Shown here: in pieces, positions 40,636 through 47,291 of the stretch | Layout: each line of letters begins with the position of its first letter | Position numbering within the stretch: position 1 is the stretch's first letter | Source: Oerskovia enterophila | Lineage (GTDB): Bacteria > Actinomycetota > Actinomycetes > Actinomycetales > Cellulomonadaceae | Direction: 5' to 3' | Length of the DNA stretch: 47,291 nucleotides | NCBI RefSeq assembly: GCF_001692445.1 | Contig: NZ_MAQA01000038.1 | Location: 1 to 47,291 of the forward strand | Program-made: the position numbers and the translations under genes | The notes under the pieces: generated by a model | Seen by the model: the letters and a program-made list of their open reading frames with translations, nothing else | Databases searched by the model: none | What the model was told of the DNA's origin: nothing

Positions 40636-41787
40636 ATGACGCAGTCGCGGGACGCCTCCGACGGGACGGCGCTGCCGGAGCCGGGGGCCGTCGAGGCGGC
40701 CCGCAAGGCGTTCCGGCGGCTGCTGCTCCGCGCCCGGCTCCGCCAGGGGCGCTCCCGGGTCCGGGCGGCGTTCTGGCCCATCATCCAGGCCTCGCTCGCG
40801 GCCGGGATCGCGTACGGGATCGCGCACTACGTGTTCGGTCACCCGTACCCGTTCTTCGCACCCGTCTCGGTGTGGGTGTGCCTCGGGTTCAGCCTGGACC
40901 GGCAGGTCCGCAAGGTGGGCGAGCTCGCGATCGGGGTCGCGGTGGGCGTGGGCCTGGGCGACCTGATCGTGCACTTCATCGGCTCGGGGTGGTGGCAGGT
41001 CGCGGTCGTGCTCGCGACCTCGGCCCTGGTCGCTCGCTTCATCGACCGCGGTGCGCTGCTGGCGACGCAGGCGGGAGTGCAGGCGATCGTCATCGTGGGA
41101 CTGCCCGCCGCACAGACGGGCGGCCCCGGCGGGCGGCTCGTGGACGCCCTCGTGGGCGGGGCGATCGCCTTGCTCGCCGCGACGCTGACGCCGGGGGACC
41201 CACGCCGTCGACCCCGCATCCTGGGGGACGAGGCGACCACCGAGCTCGCCGAGACGCTCGAGCTGCTCGCGCGGGGGTTCCGCTCGGGCGACGTGGACGA
41301 CCTGGACGCCGCGCTCGTGCGCGGCCGGGCGTCCGAGCCGGCGCTCGAGGAGTGGCAGGCCACCGCGACCAGCGCCCAGGAGCTGTCCCGCGTGAGCGCC
41401 GTGGGTCGCAAGCACCGCGCCGAGCTGGGCGACCTCGAGCGCAAGGCGGTCCTGGTCGACCGGGCGATGCGCAGCGTCCGGGTGCTCGCACGCCGTTCCC
41501 GCCCGGTCGCCGGACCCGAGCACGACCTCCTGCCCGTCGCGGCCATCGTCGACCGGTACGCGGCGGGGACCCGGGTGCTGGCCGAGGCCATCGGGGCGGG
41601 CAAGGACCCGGTCACGGCTCGCGAGATCCTCGCGGAGACGGCCGCCGCGGCGGACCCGAGGACCGTGGGCGCGGGCGACTGGCAGGTCCAGTCGCTCGTC
41701 ATGCTCCTGCGTTCCCCGATCGTCGACACGCTCGAGGCCGCGGGGATGTCGCCGCGCGAGGCGCGCGAGGCGCTCACCGAGCTCTGA
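40636..41787 (+). CDS. FUSC/aromatic-acid-exporter-like membrane protein
   Basis: A 383-residue protein. The N-terminal half has about five TM segments in the FUSC pattern: IIQASLAAGIAYGIAHYVFGHPYPFFAPVSVWVCLG, then LAIGVAVGVGLGDLIVHFIG and VDALVGGAIALLAATL. The C-terminal half (about residues 190-383) is a soluble, Arg/Glu-rich helical domain. Such proteins are thought to export aromatic acids or similar compounds; no substrate can be assigned. CAGGAG precedes the ATG. Confidence 0.85.
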   Translation: MTQSRDASDGTALPEPGAVEAARKAFRRLLLRARLRQGRSRVRAAFWPIIQASLAAGIAYGIAHYVFGHPYPFFAPVSVWVCLGFSLDRQVRKVGELAIGVAVGVGLGDLIVHFIGSGWWQVAVVLATSALVARFIDRGALLATQAGVQAIVIVGLPAAQTGGPGGRLVDALVGGAIALLAATLTPGDPRRRPRILGDEATTELAETLELLARGFRSGDVDDLDAALVRGRASEPALEEWQATATSAQELSRVSAVGRKHRAELGDLERKAVLVDRAMRSVRVLARRSRPVAGPEHDLLPVAAIVDRYAAGTRVLAEAIGAGKDPVTAREILAETAAAADPRTVGAGDWQVQSLVMLLRSPIVDTLEAAGMSPREAREALTEL

Positions 41788-41839
41788 GCGGCGCCCCGAG
41801 GTCCGTGAGATCCGATCGCGTGGAGGTCTACGCAATCCG

Positions 41840-41849
41840 GGCACGTGCC
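41840..41849. promoter_or_regulatory. Palindrome in toxin-antitoxin promoter
   Basis: GGCACGTGCC is a perfect 10-nt palindrome immediately upstream of the TACCTT -10 (41852-41857) of the antitoxin gene; a plausible autoregulatory operator. Confidence 0.5.
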
Positions 41850-41863
41850 GGTACCTTCAGGGG

Positions 41864-42127
41864 ATGGAGGTTTCCGTCAGCGCCCTGCGGGCCGAGCTGA
41901 AGTCGTGGATCGAGCGGGCACGTGACGGAGAGGACGTGGTGATCACCGAGCGCGGCATCCCCGTGGCGCGGCTGAGCGCGGTGGGGAGCGCGGACCTCAT
42001 CACGTCTCTGACCAGGGACGGGCTCCTGACACCGGCCACCGAGGAGCGCCCCGTCCACACGCCGCCGGCACGCCCGGCCGCGAAGCAGTCGGCGATGTCG
42101 GGCCTCGTGCGCCGCATCCGACGCTGA
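41864..42127 (+). CDS. Type II antitoxin (Phd/YefM-like)
   Basis: An 87-residue antitoxin. The N-terminal DNA-binding/dimer part is MEVSVSALRAELKSWIERARDGEDVVITERGIPVARLSAV, the prevent-host-death pattern. The C-terminal ~45 residues (LLTPATEERPVHTPPARPA to the basic RRIRR) would wrap and neutralise the toxin. TACCTT lies 6 nt before ATG 41864, so the mRNA is probably leaderless. It is 12 nt upstream of the VapC gene. Confidence 0.9.
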   Translation: MEVSVSALRAELKSWIERARDGEDVVITERGIPVARLSAVGSADLITSLTRDGLLTPATEERPVHTPPARPAAKQSAMSGLVRRIRR

Positions 42128-42139
42128 CCGGCGGTCCCC

Positions 42140-42565
42140 GTGGCACTGGTCTACTTCGACGCGAGCGCGCTCGTGAAGCTGTGCGTGGCTGAGCCTGGCT
42201 CCGAGCTGGCCAGCGCGCTCTGGAACCGCGCGGACGTGGTCACCACGAGCCGGCTGTCCGACACCGAGGTCCGGGCGGCCCTCGCCGCGGGGGAGCGTTC
42301 GGGGGTCCTCGACGCGACCGAGCGGGCCGAGGCGCTCGCGACGTGGGACCTGCTGTGGCCCGCGCTGCACCTGGTCGAGGTCTCCCCGGGGGTCCTGGAC
42401 CGCGCGAGCGCCCTCGCGGGTGCCGACCGTCACGCGCTGCGCGGGGCCGACGCCGTCCACCTGGCCTCGGCCCTGACCCTGCGGCACGACGACGCGATCT
42501 TCGCGGTGTGGGACGAGCGGGTGGCCGCGGCTGCCCGCGCGGAGTCGCTGCGCGTCCTGCCGTAG
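42140..42565 (+). CDS. vapC: PIN-domain ribonuclease toxin VapC
   Basis: A 141-residue PIN toxin with the acidic active-site residues in place: D7 (YFDASALVK), E43 (SDTEVRAAL), D104 (LRGADAVHLASAL) and D125 (VWDERVAAAA). VapC toxins cleave specific RNAs such as tRNA; the target is unknown. GTG 42140 lacks a good Shine-Dalgarno and is probably translated by coupling to the antitoxin 12 nt upstream. All catalytic residues are intact, so the toxin should be functional. Confidence 0.93.
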   Translation: MALVYFDASALVKLCVAEPGSELASALWNRADVVTTSRLSDTEVRAALAAGERSGVLDATERAEALATWDLLWPALHLVEVSPGVLDRASALAGADRHALRGADAVHLASALTLRHDDAIFAVWDERVAAAARAESLRVLP

Positions 42566-42574
42566 GCTCGGAGC

Positions 42575-42928
42575 GTGATCAGCTTCGGTGGAGCCCAGTG
42601 GCTCGTCCTCGTCGTCCTCGCGGTCGTGGTGTTCGTCGCCCAGGCGGTCGCGCTCATCGATGCGCTCCGGCGTCCCGCGAACGGGTTCACGGCCGAGGGA
42701 AAGCTCACCAAGCCGATCTGGTCGGCGATCCTGGGCGTCGCGGCGGCGATCGGGTTCCTCGGCCTGCCGCCGATGATGTGGACCAGCACGAGCTTCTTCA
42801 ACCTCATCGCGCTCGTCCCCGCCTTCATCTACCTGGTCGACGTGCGCCCGCGCCTCAAGCCGTACGGGTTCGGGCGCGGCTCGGGAGGCTCCGGGGGGTC
42901 GCGCGGCGGCCGTCCGGGCGGGTGGTGA
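42575..42928 (+). CDS. DUF2516 family membrane protein
   Basis: A 117-residue protein with three TM segments ([56 protein letters not shown]), the RPANGF...[11 protein letters not shown] motif of DUF2516, and a Gly/Arg-rich C-terminal tail. The function is unknown. TAGGCT (42563-42568), whose TAG is the vapC stop codon, lies 6 nt before GTG 42575, so it probably has its own leaderless transcript. It overlaps the asparaginase start by GTGA. Confidence 0.88.
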   Translation: MISFGGAQWLVLVVLAVVVFVAQAVALIDALRRPANGFTAEGKLTKPIWSAILGVAAAIGFLGLPPMMWTSTSFFNLIALVPAFIYLVDVRPRLKPYGFGRGSGGSGGSRGGRPGGW

Positions 42929-43932
42929 CCCCCGTGCTGCGCTCGGCCGCTCCGCTCGCGGAGGTGGTCCGGGGCGACCTGGTCGAGTCCGTGCACCTGG
43001 GCCACCTGGTCACGCTCGATGCGTCGGGTGGTGTCGATCTCGCGGTGGGCGACCCGTCGACCGTGATCTGGCCCCGCTCGTCGGTCAAGCCGTTCCAGGC
43101 CGTCGCCATGCTCCGTCACGGGCTGTCGCTGCCGCCGCGCCTCCTGGCGCTGGCCGCCGCGAGCCACAACGCCGAGGACTTCCATCTCGCGGGCGCACGC
43201 GAGATCCTCGCGGGCGCGGGCCTCGACGAGTCGGCACTGCGCAACACGCCGGACATGCCCGTGTACCCGCCTGCCGCGTTCGCATGGCAGGAGCAGGGCA
43301 ACGGGCCCGCGTCGATCACGCAGAACTGCTCGGGCAAGCACGCCGCGATGCTCGCGACGTGCGTCGCGGCGGGCTGGGACATCGAGACGTACCTCGATCC
43401 CGCGCACCCGCTGCAGGTCGCGATCCGCGAGACGCTGCTCGAGCTCACGGGCGACGACGCGTCTGGGCTCCACGTCACCGTGGACGGCTGCGGCGCGCCG
43501 TTGTTCTCGACGACGTTGCAGGGCATGGCCCGGGCCTTCGGCCGGCTGGCCGGTGCGCCCGTCGCCGATCCGGCATCGCCCGAGGCACTGGTCGCCCGCG
43601 CGATGTCCGCGTTCCCGGAGATGGTCGGTGGGACCGGTCGGGATGCGACCGACGTCATGCGGGCCGTCCCCGGGCTCGTGGCCAAGGACGGCGCGGACGG
43701 CGTGTACGGGGTCGGGCTGCCCGACGGTCGTGCGCTCGCGTTCAAGGTCCTCGACGGGTCGCCGCGCCCGCGGCCCGCGGTGCTCGTCGCCGCGCTCGCG
43801 GCGCTCGGTGCGGGCGATCTCCCCGGCGCCGACGCCGCCGCGCTCGACCGCGTGGGCCGCACCCCGGTCCTGGGCGGGGGAGCGCCCGTGGGCGAGGTGC
43901 GCGCCGCGTTCTCTGCGGGCCGCGCCTCATGA
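42925..43932 (+). CDS. L-asparaginase (Rhizobium-type, asparaginase II family)
   Basis: A 335-residue enzyme hydrolysing asparagine to aspartate and ammonia. It belongs to the R. etli-type family, recognised by [15 protein letters not shown], the [11 protein letters not shown] loop, [41 protein letters not shown] and [11 protein letters not shown]. There is no signal peptide, so it is cytoplasmic. GTG 42925 overlaps the DUF2516 stop (GTGA), and its own stop region overlaps the Dtd start (ATGA), making a translationally coupled three-gene run. Confidence 0.9.
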   Translation: MTPVLRSAAPLAEVVRGDLVESVHLGHLVTLDASGGVDLAVGDPSTVIWPRSSVKPFQAVAMLRHGLSLPPRLLALAAASHNAEDFHLAGAREILAGAGLDESALRNTPDMPVYPPAAFAWQEQGNGPASITQNCSGKHAAMLATCVAAGWDIETYLDPAHPLQVAIRETLLELTGDDASGLHVTVDGCGAPLFSTTLQGMARAFGRLAGAPVADPASPEALVARAMSAFPEMVGGTGRDATDVMRAVPGLVAKDGADGVYGVGLPDGRALAFKVLDGSPRPRPAVLVAALAALGAGDLPGADAAALDRVGRTPVLGGGAPVGEVRAAFSAGRAS

Positions 43933-44354
43933 GGGCCCTCGTGCAGCGGGTCACGCGCGCGAGCGTGAGCGTGGGCGGGGAGGTCGTGGGGCGCGTGGAC
44001 CGGCCCGGCCTGGTCGCGCTCGTGGGCGTGACGCACGACGACGGGCCCGCGCAGGTCGAGCTGGTCGCGCGCAAGCTCGCCGAGCTGCGGATCCTGCGCG
44101 ACGAGCGGTCGGTGCTCGACGAGAGGGCCCCGGTCCTCGTGATCAGCCAGTTCACGCTCTATGCGGACACCAAGAAGGGCCGACGGCCGTCGTGGAACGG
44201 CGCGGCGAAGGGGGACGTCGCGGAGCCGCTCGTCGCCGCCGTGGTCGCCGAGCTGCGCGCCAAGGGGGTCGAGGTCGCGACGGGGGTGTTCGGCGCGGAC
44301 ATGCAGGTCGAGCTCGTCAACGACGGGCCCGTGACGATCCTGGTCGAGGCGTAG
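43929..44354 (+). CDS. dtd: D-aminoacyl-tRNA deacylase
   Basis: A 141-residue editing enzyme that removes D-amino acids from tRNA. The start is [21 protein letters not shown]; the catalytic-fold motif [17 protein letters not shown] and the C-terminal Gly-cis-Pro motif in NDGPVT are intact. It is slightly shorter than the ~150-residue enterobacterial enzyme in the middle loop, normal for actinobacteria. ATG 43929 overlaps the asparaginase stop (ATGA). Confidence 0.95.
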   Translation: MRALVQRVTRASVSVGGEVVGRVDRPGLVALVGVTHDDGPAQVELVARKLAELRILRDERSVLDERAPVLVISQFTLYADTKKGRRPSWNGAAKGDVAEPLVAAVVAELRAKGVEVATGVFGADMQVELVNDGPVTILVEA

Positions 44355-44426
44355 CGGCAGGCGTTCGAAAAGCTACCATTCGTACCGTTTCGAGGTCTTC
44401 GCATGGTTTCTACGGGAAATCCCTTA

Positions 44427-44453
44427 TGTGACCGCTGTGAACCATGTGGAACA
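44427..44453 (+). repeat. 9-nt direct repeats in chitinase upstream region
   Basis: TGTGA at 44427 and 44436 and TGTGG at 44445 recur with an exact 9-nt period in an AT-richer 200-nt region upstream of the chitinase gene. A TAGGTT -10-like hexamer follows at 44483-44488 and a GGAGCCC/GGGCTCC hairpin at 44492-44513. A regulator-binding array is possible. Confidence 0.4.
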
Positions 44454-44558
44454 CCCGTACATCTTTCGTGCGCGAGCCTGGTTAGGTTCGAGGAGCCCAG
44501 CATCTGGGGCTCCGGGACGGACCGGGGCCAGCAGCACGGAAGACGAAGAGGCCTCCCT

Positions 44559-46172
44559 TTGCACGCAACTCGAACCACTCCTTCCCCGGTGCGCCGCCGC
44601 GCGCTCGGCGCCGTGGTGTCCGCGACGACGCTCGCGCTCGTGGCGACCGGCCTGGTCGCGGCAGGCAGCGCGACGGCCGCTCCCGCTGCCCCTGCGGCAG
44701 CCAGCCCCAACGGCGAGAACGACATCAACGGCTACCGCAACGTCGGCTACTTCATGTCGTGGGCGCCCGAGAACTACGGCTACACGGTCAAGGACTTCCA
44801 GGAGTCCGGCCAGGCCGAGCAGATCACGCACATCAACTACGCGTTCGGGAACATCCACCCGACCGACCTCTCGTGCTTCATCTCCGACAAGGTGGGCACG
44901 CCCGAGGTGGGCGGCAACGACGGTGCGGGTGTCGCGGGCGCAGACTTCGTCGACGCGGTCAGTGCCGAGGACTCGATCGACGGGGTGGCGGACACGTCCG
45001 ACCAGGCCCTCGCCGGGAACTTCAACCAGCTCCGCAAGCTCAAGGAGCAGAACCCCGACACCAAGGTGCTCGTGTCGATCGGTGGCTGGACCTGGTCCAA
45101 GTTCTTCTCGAAGGCTGCCGCGACTCCCGAGTCGCGCGAGAAGCTCGTGTCCTCGTGCATCGACCTGTACCTCAAGGGCAACTTGCCCGTGATCGACGGT
45201 CGCGGCGGCCCGGCTGCCGCCGCGGGCGTCTTCGACGGGATCGACATCGACTGGGAGTGGCCCGGAGCACCGGACTGGTCGCAGCACCCCGAGAACCACA
45301 TCGACCCCGTCAACGACAAGGCGAGCTTCACGGCGCTGCTCGCCGAGTTCCGCAAGCAGCTCGACGAGTACGGCGCGTCGCAGGGCGAGGAGTACCTCCT
45401 CTCGGCGTACATCCCCGTGAACCCGACGGTCATCAACGCGGGCTGGGACGCCCCGGCGATCTTCGAGTCGCTCGACTACGGCAACATCCAGGGCTACGAC
45501 CTGCACGGCGGATGGTCCCCGAACCTGGCAGGGCACCAGTCCAACCTGCACGACGACCCGACGTTCTCGGGGGACATCTCGGTCGAGCAGGGTGTCGACC
45601 TGTACCTGAGTCGTGGAGTCGACCCGCAGCAGATCACGGTGGGCATCCCGGCGTTCGGGCGCGGCTGGACCGGCGTCGAGGACGGCGGCACGAGCGGCGC
45701 GTGGCAGTACGCCACGGGCGTGGCCCCCGGCACGTTCGAGGCAGGCAACAAGCAGTACTTCGAGCTGCGTGACCTGGGCACCGAGTACTTCGACGAGGCG
45801 ACCGGTTCGTCCTGGCGCTACGACGGCAACGAGTGGTGGTCGGTCGACACCCCGCGCGCGGTCGAGTTCAAGGCGAAGTGGGTCGCGGAGAAGGGTCTCG
45901 GCGGCTCGATGTGGTGGGACCTCGCGGGCGACTACGAGGACGAGCTGGTCGGCACCGCGGCGGACGTCTACCGTGCGTCGCCGAGAGGCCCGGTCGACTC
46001 CGGGGCCGCCGGCGGCTGCTTCCCCGCGTGGAGCGCGGCGGGCACCTACACCGCGGGCGACGTGACGTCGCACGAGGGCGTCAACTACCAGGCGAACTGG
46101 TGGGTCCACACCAACGCTCCGGGCACCGAGGCCTACTGGAGCCCGTGGCGCGTGGTCGGCACGTGCGGCTGA
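44559..46172 (+). CDS. Secreted GH18 chitinase with CBM5/12
   Basis: A 537-residue secreted chitinase. The signal peptide is visible (RRRALGAVVSATTLALVATGLVAAGSATA). The GH18 domain (about residues 52-475) opens with NVGYFMSWAPENYGY and has VLVSIGGWTWS and the catalytic DGIDIDWEW motif (Glu233). The C-terminal ~50 residues form a CBM5/12 chitin-binding module (AWSAAGTYTAGDVTSHEGVNYQANWW...WSPW). TTG 44559 is chosen as start: GAAGAGG lies ~8 nt upstream and it gives a complete signal peptide; a GTG at 44589 is an alternative. It hydrolyses chitin outside the cell. Confidence 0.93.
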   Translation: MHATRTTPSPVRRRALGAVVSATTLALVATGLVAAGSATAAPAAPAAASPNGENDINGYRNVGYFMSWAPENYGYTVKDFQESGQAEQITHINYAFGNIHPTDLSCFISDKVGTPEVGGNDGAGVAGADFVDAVSAEDSIDGVADTSDQALAGNFNQLRKLKEQNPDTKVLVSIGGWTWSKFFSKAAATPESREKLVSSCIDLYLKGNLPVIDGRGGPAAAAGVFDGIDIDWEWPGAPDWSQHPENHIDPVNDKASFTALLAEFRKQLDEYGASQGEEYLLSAYIPVNPTVINAGWDAPAIFESLDYGNIQGYDLHGGWSPNLAGHQSNLHDDPTFSGDISVEQGVDLYLSRGVDPQQITVGIPAFGRGWTGVEDGGTSGAWQYATGVAPGTFEAGNKQYFELRDLGTEYFDEATGSSWRYDGNEWWSVDTPRAVEFKAKWVAEKGLGGSMWWDLAGDYEDELVGTAADVYRASPRGPVDSGAAGGCFPAWSAAGTYTAGDVTSHEGVNYQANWWVHTNAPGTEAYWSPWRVVGTCG

Positions 46173-46193
46173 CCTGAGGCGAGCCCTGCGCAC

Positions 46194-46243
46194 CCGACGC
46201 CGTCGGGACCATGACCTGCCTGTCATGGTCCCGACGGCGTCGG
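46194..46243. terminator. Long perfect terminator hairpin after chitinase
   Basis: A 22-bp perfect stem (46194-46215 with 46222-46243) and a 6-nt loop between the convergent chitinase and corA genes; no T-tract on either side. Confidence 0.85.
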
Positions 46244-46360
46244 CGCGTCCGGACGGGGGGAGGCCGACAGCCCGGGTCCGGTCCGTTCGGCCGCCAGGAC
46301 TCCCTGCCGCACCGGGACCCGCGCGCGGCGTGCCCGCGCACTCGCCCGCCGCGCGAGCGG

Positions 46361-47291
46361 TCAGCGCAGCCAGCCTCGCCGCTTGATGTAGACGAGCGGG
46401 ATCACGGCCGCGACGAGGGTGACGAGCACGATCCACGGGAAGCCGAGCTCCCACTCGAGCTCGGGCATGCGCGTGAAGTTCATGCCGTAGAACGACGTGA
46501 TGAGCGTCGGGGGCAGGAACACGGCCGTGATGATCGTGAAGACCTTGACGATCTGGTTCTGCTTGACGTCGAGCGAGGTCATGATCGCCTGCTGCAGGTA
46601 GCGGACCTTGTCGTGCTCGAAGCTCGCGTGCTCCTTGACACCGTCGATGTCCGCGATGAGGGTCTCGACGAGCCCGGCGAGCACGGGGTCCGTGTCGGCG
46701 ATCTCGCTGCGCAGGTGCCGTGCGGCGCGCGCGAGCGAGAGCTGCGACTCCTGCGTGCTGGAGACGATCTCCTCGGCCCGGTTCATGCGCGAGATGGTGC
46801 CCTGCATGTCGGTCACGCCGATCTCCCGGCCACGCCGGTCGTAGCCCAGCGTGGCCTCCTCGATCTGGTCCGACATCTCCTCGAGCAGGTCGCTCGCGTG
46901 GTGGATGACGCGCTCGGCGGCCTCGTTGAGCGCGTACACGAGGGCGTACATGACGCCGTAGGAGGACTGGACGAGCCGCGGTGTGCGTCGCATCCGCGCG
47001 ATGGCCTTGTCGAAGATCGGGTAGTGCCTCGTGGGTTGCAGGGTCGCGACGCGGTCGGGGGACAGCGCGAACACGAGCGTCTCGCGGGCGATCCGTTCTC
47101 CCTGCCGGTACGTTGCGACGACGGGCAGGTACACGTGCTCGTCGGTCTCCCAGACGCGCCCGCCGGCGACCGCGAAGTCGACCCCCTCGTCGCAGGCGTG
47201 CTGGAGCGCGGCGGGGTCCTGGGACGCGACCTGGAGCCAGTGGCGGCGCAGCGTACGGGGGTCGAAACGCTGTCCCGGGGCGGGGGAGGGG
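46361..47291 (-). CDS. corA: CorA family Mg2+/Co2+ transporter (5' end outside window)
   Basis: The C-terminal ~309 residues of a CorA-type divalent-cation channel. The frame is open to the window edge, and residues before the internal GTG at 47134 (GGRVWETDEHVYLPVVATYRQ) fit the family, so the real start lies beyond 47291. The long coiled-coil stalk (LNEAAERVIHHASDLLEEMSDQIEE to SQLSLARAARHLRSEIAD) leads to two C-terminal TM helices, with the GMN selectivity motif in SFYGMNF between them and a basic tail (YIKRRGWLR). Confidence 0.95.
   Translation of the reverse strand, partial: PSPAPGQRFDPRTLRRHWLQVASQDPAALQHACDEGVDFAVAGGRVWETDEHVYLPVVATYRQGERIARETLVFALSPDRVATLQPTRHYPIFDKAIARMRRTPRLVQSSYGVMYALVYALNEAAERVIHHASDLLEEMSDQIEEATLGYDRRGREIGVTDMQGTISRMNRAEEIVSSTQESQLSLARAARHLRSEIADTDPVLAGLVETLIADIDGVKEHASFEHDKVRYLQQAIMTSLDVKQNQIVKVFTIITAVFLPPTLITSFYGMNFTRMPELEWELGFPWIVLVTLVAAVIPLVYIKRRGWLR

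Overview
The window is chromosomal DNA of a high-GC actinobacterium. The evidence is strongly G/C-ended codons, many GTG starts, 4-nt stop/start overlaps, and actinobacterial markers: a SigK/RskA pair, an orphan GlnR-type regulator, a GlxR/Crp-type regulator next to endonuclease III, and single-domain DUF2516 and DUF4395 proteins. The GH18 chitinase with a CBM5/12 module, the LAxTG wall protein and the general gene content suggest Micrococcales (Cellulomonadaceae/Promicromonosporaceae-like). That placement is an inference. No phage, IS element, CRISPR array or rRNA was seen; one tRNA-Pro(CGG) is present.

Layout. 1-3720: two ABC exporter modules. 3794-5892: a Nudix hydrolase and a DAHP synthase, the latter behind a 22-codon leader peptide (Trp-Tyr-Trp-Arg-Phe) and a terminator hairpin, i.e. 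a transcription attenuator. 6041-14618: an envelope-stress block with a membrane DUF4232 protein, sigK-rskA, an LAxTG surface protein, a FAS1 lipoprotein (MPT83-like) and dipZ, then a formate/nitrite channel. Three copies of a CCATCC-N15-(C/A)CGAAC promoter precede sigK, the FAS1 gene and dipZ, so the SigK regulon known from mycobacteria can be read directly from the DNA. 15567-20583: a five-gene minus-strand operon (alpha/beta-barrel-like protein, DUF4331, DyP-type peroxidase, enoyl-CoA hydratase homologue, molybdenum sulfite-oxidase homologue), all apparently cytoplasmic; this is the least explained system here. 20726-25518: GntR regulator plus prpD-prpB-prpC, the methylcitrate route for propionate. 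25615-26853: a ferredoxin-reductase-type flavoprotein.

27153-33278 resembles the mycobacterial nth-crp-ridA-ponA2-phosphoesterase neighbourhood: tRNA-Pro, metallophosphoesterase, class A PBP, DUF4177, RidA, Crp, Nth. 33340-37776: an alpha/beta hydrolase translationally coupled to GlnR, then a membrane protein, a thioredoxin-like protein, DUF4395 and a pentapeptide-repeat protein. 37970-44354: DsrE-like protein, a 37-residue membrane protein, nitrobindin-like protein, YgfZ, a FUSC-type membrane protein, a Phd/VapC toxin-antitoxin pair, DUF2516, asparaginase and D-aminoacyl-tRNA deacylase. 44559-47291: secreted chitinase and the C-terminal part of CorA.

A recurrent feature is a TAnnnT hexamer 6-7 nt before the start codon with no Shine-Dalgarno sequence (Nudix, aro leader peptide, PBP, DUF4177, nth, pentapeptide protein, DsrE, small membrane protein, antitoxin, DUF2516), which indicates many leaderless mRNAs. 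No window-wide computation was run; motif positions were read by eye and family calls rest on recognised motifs.
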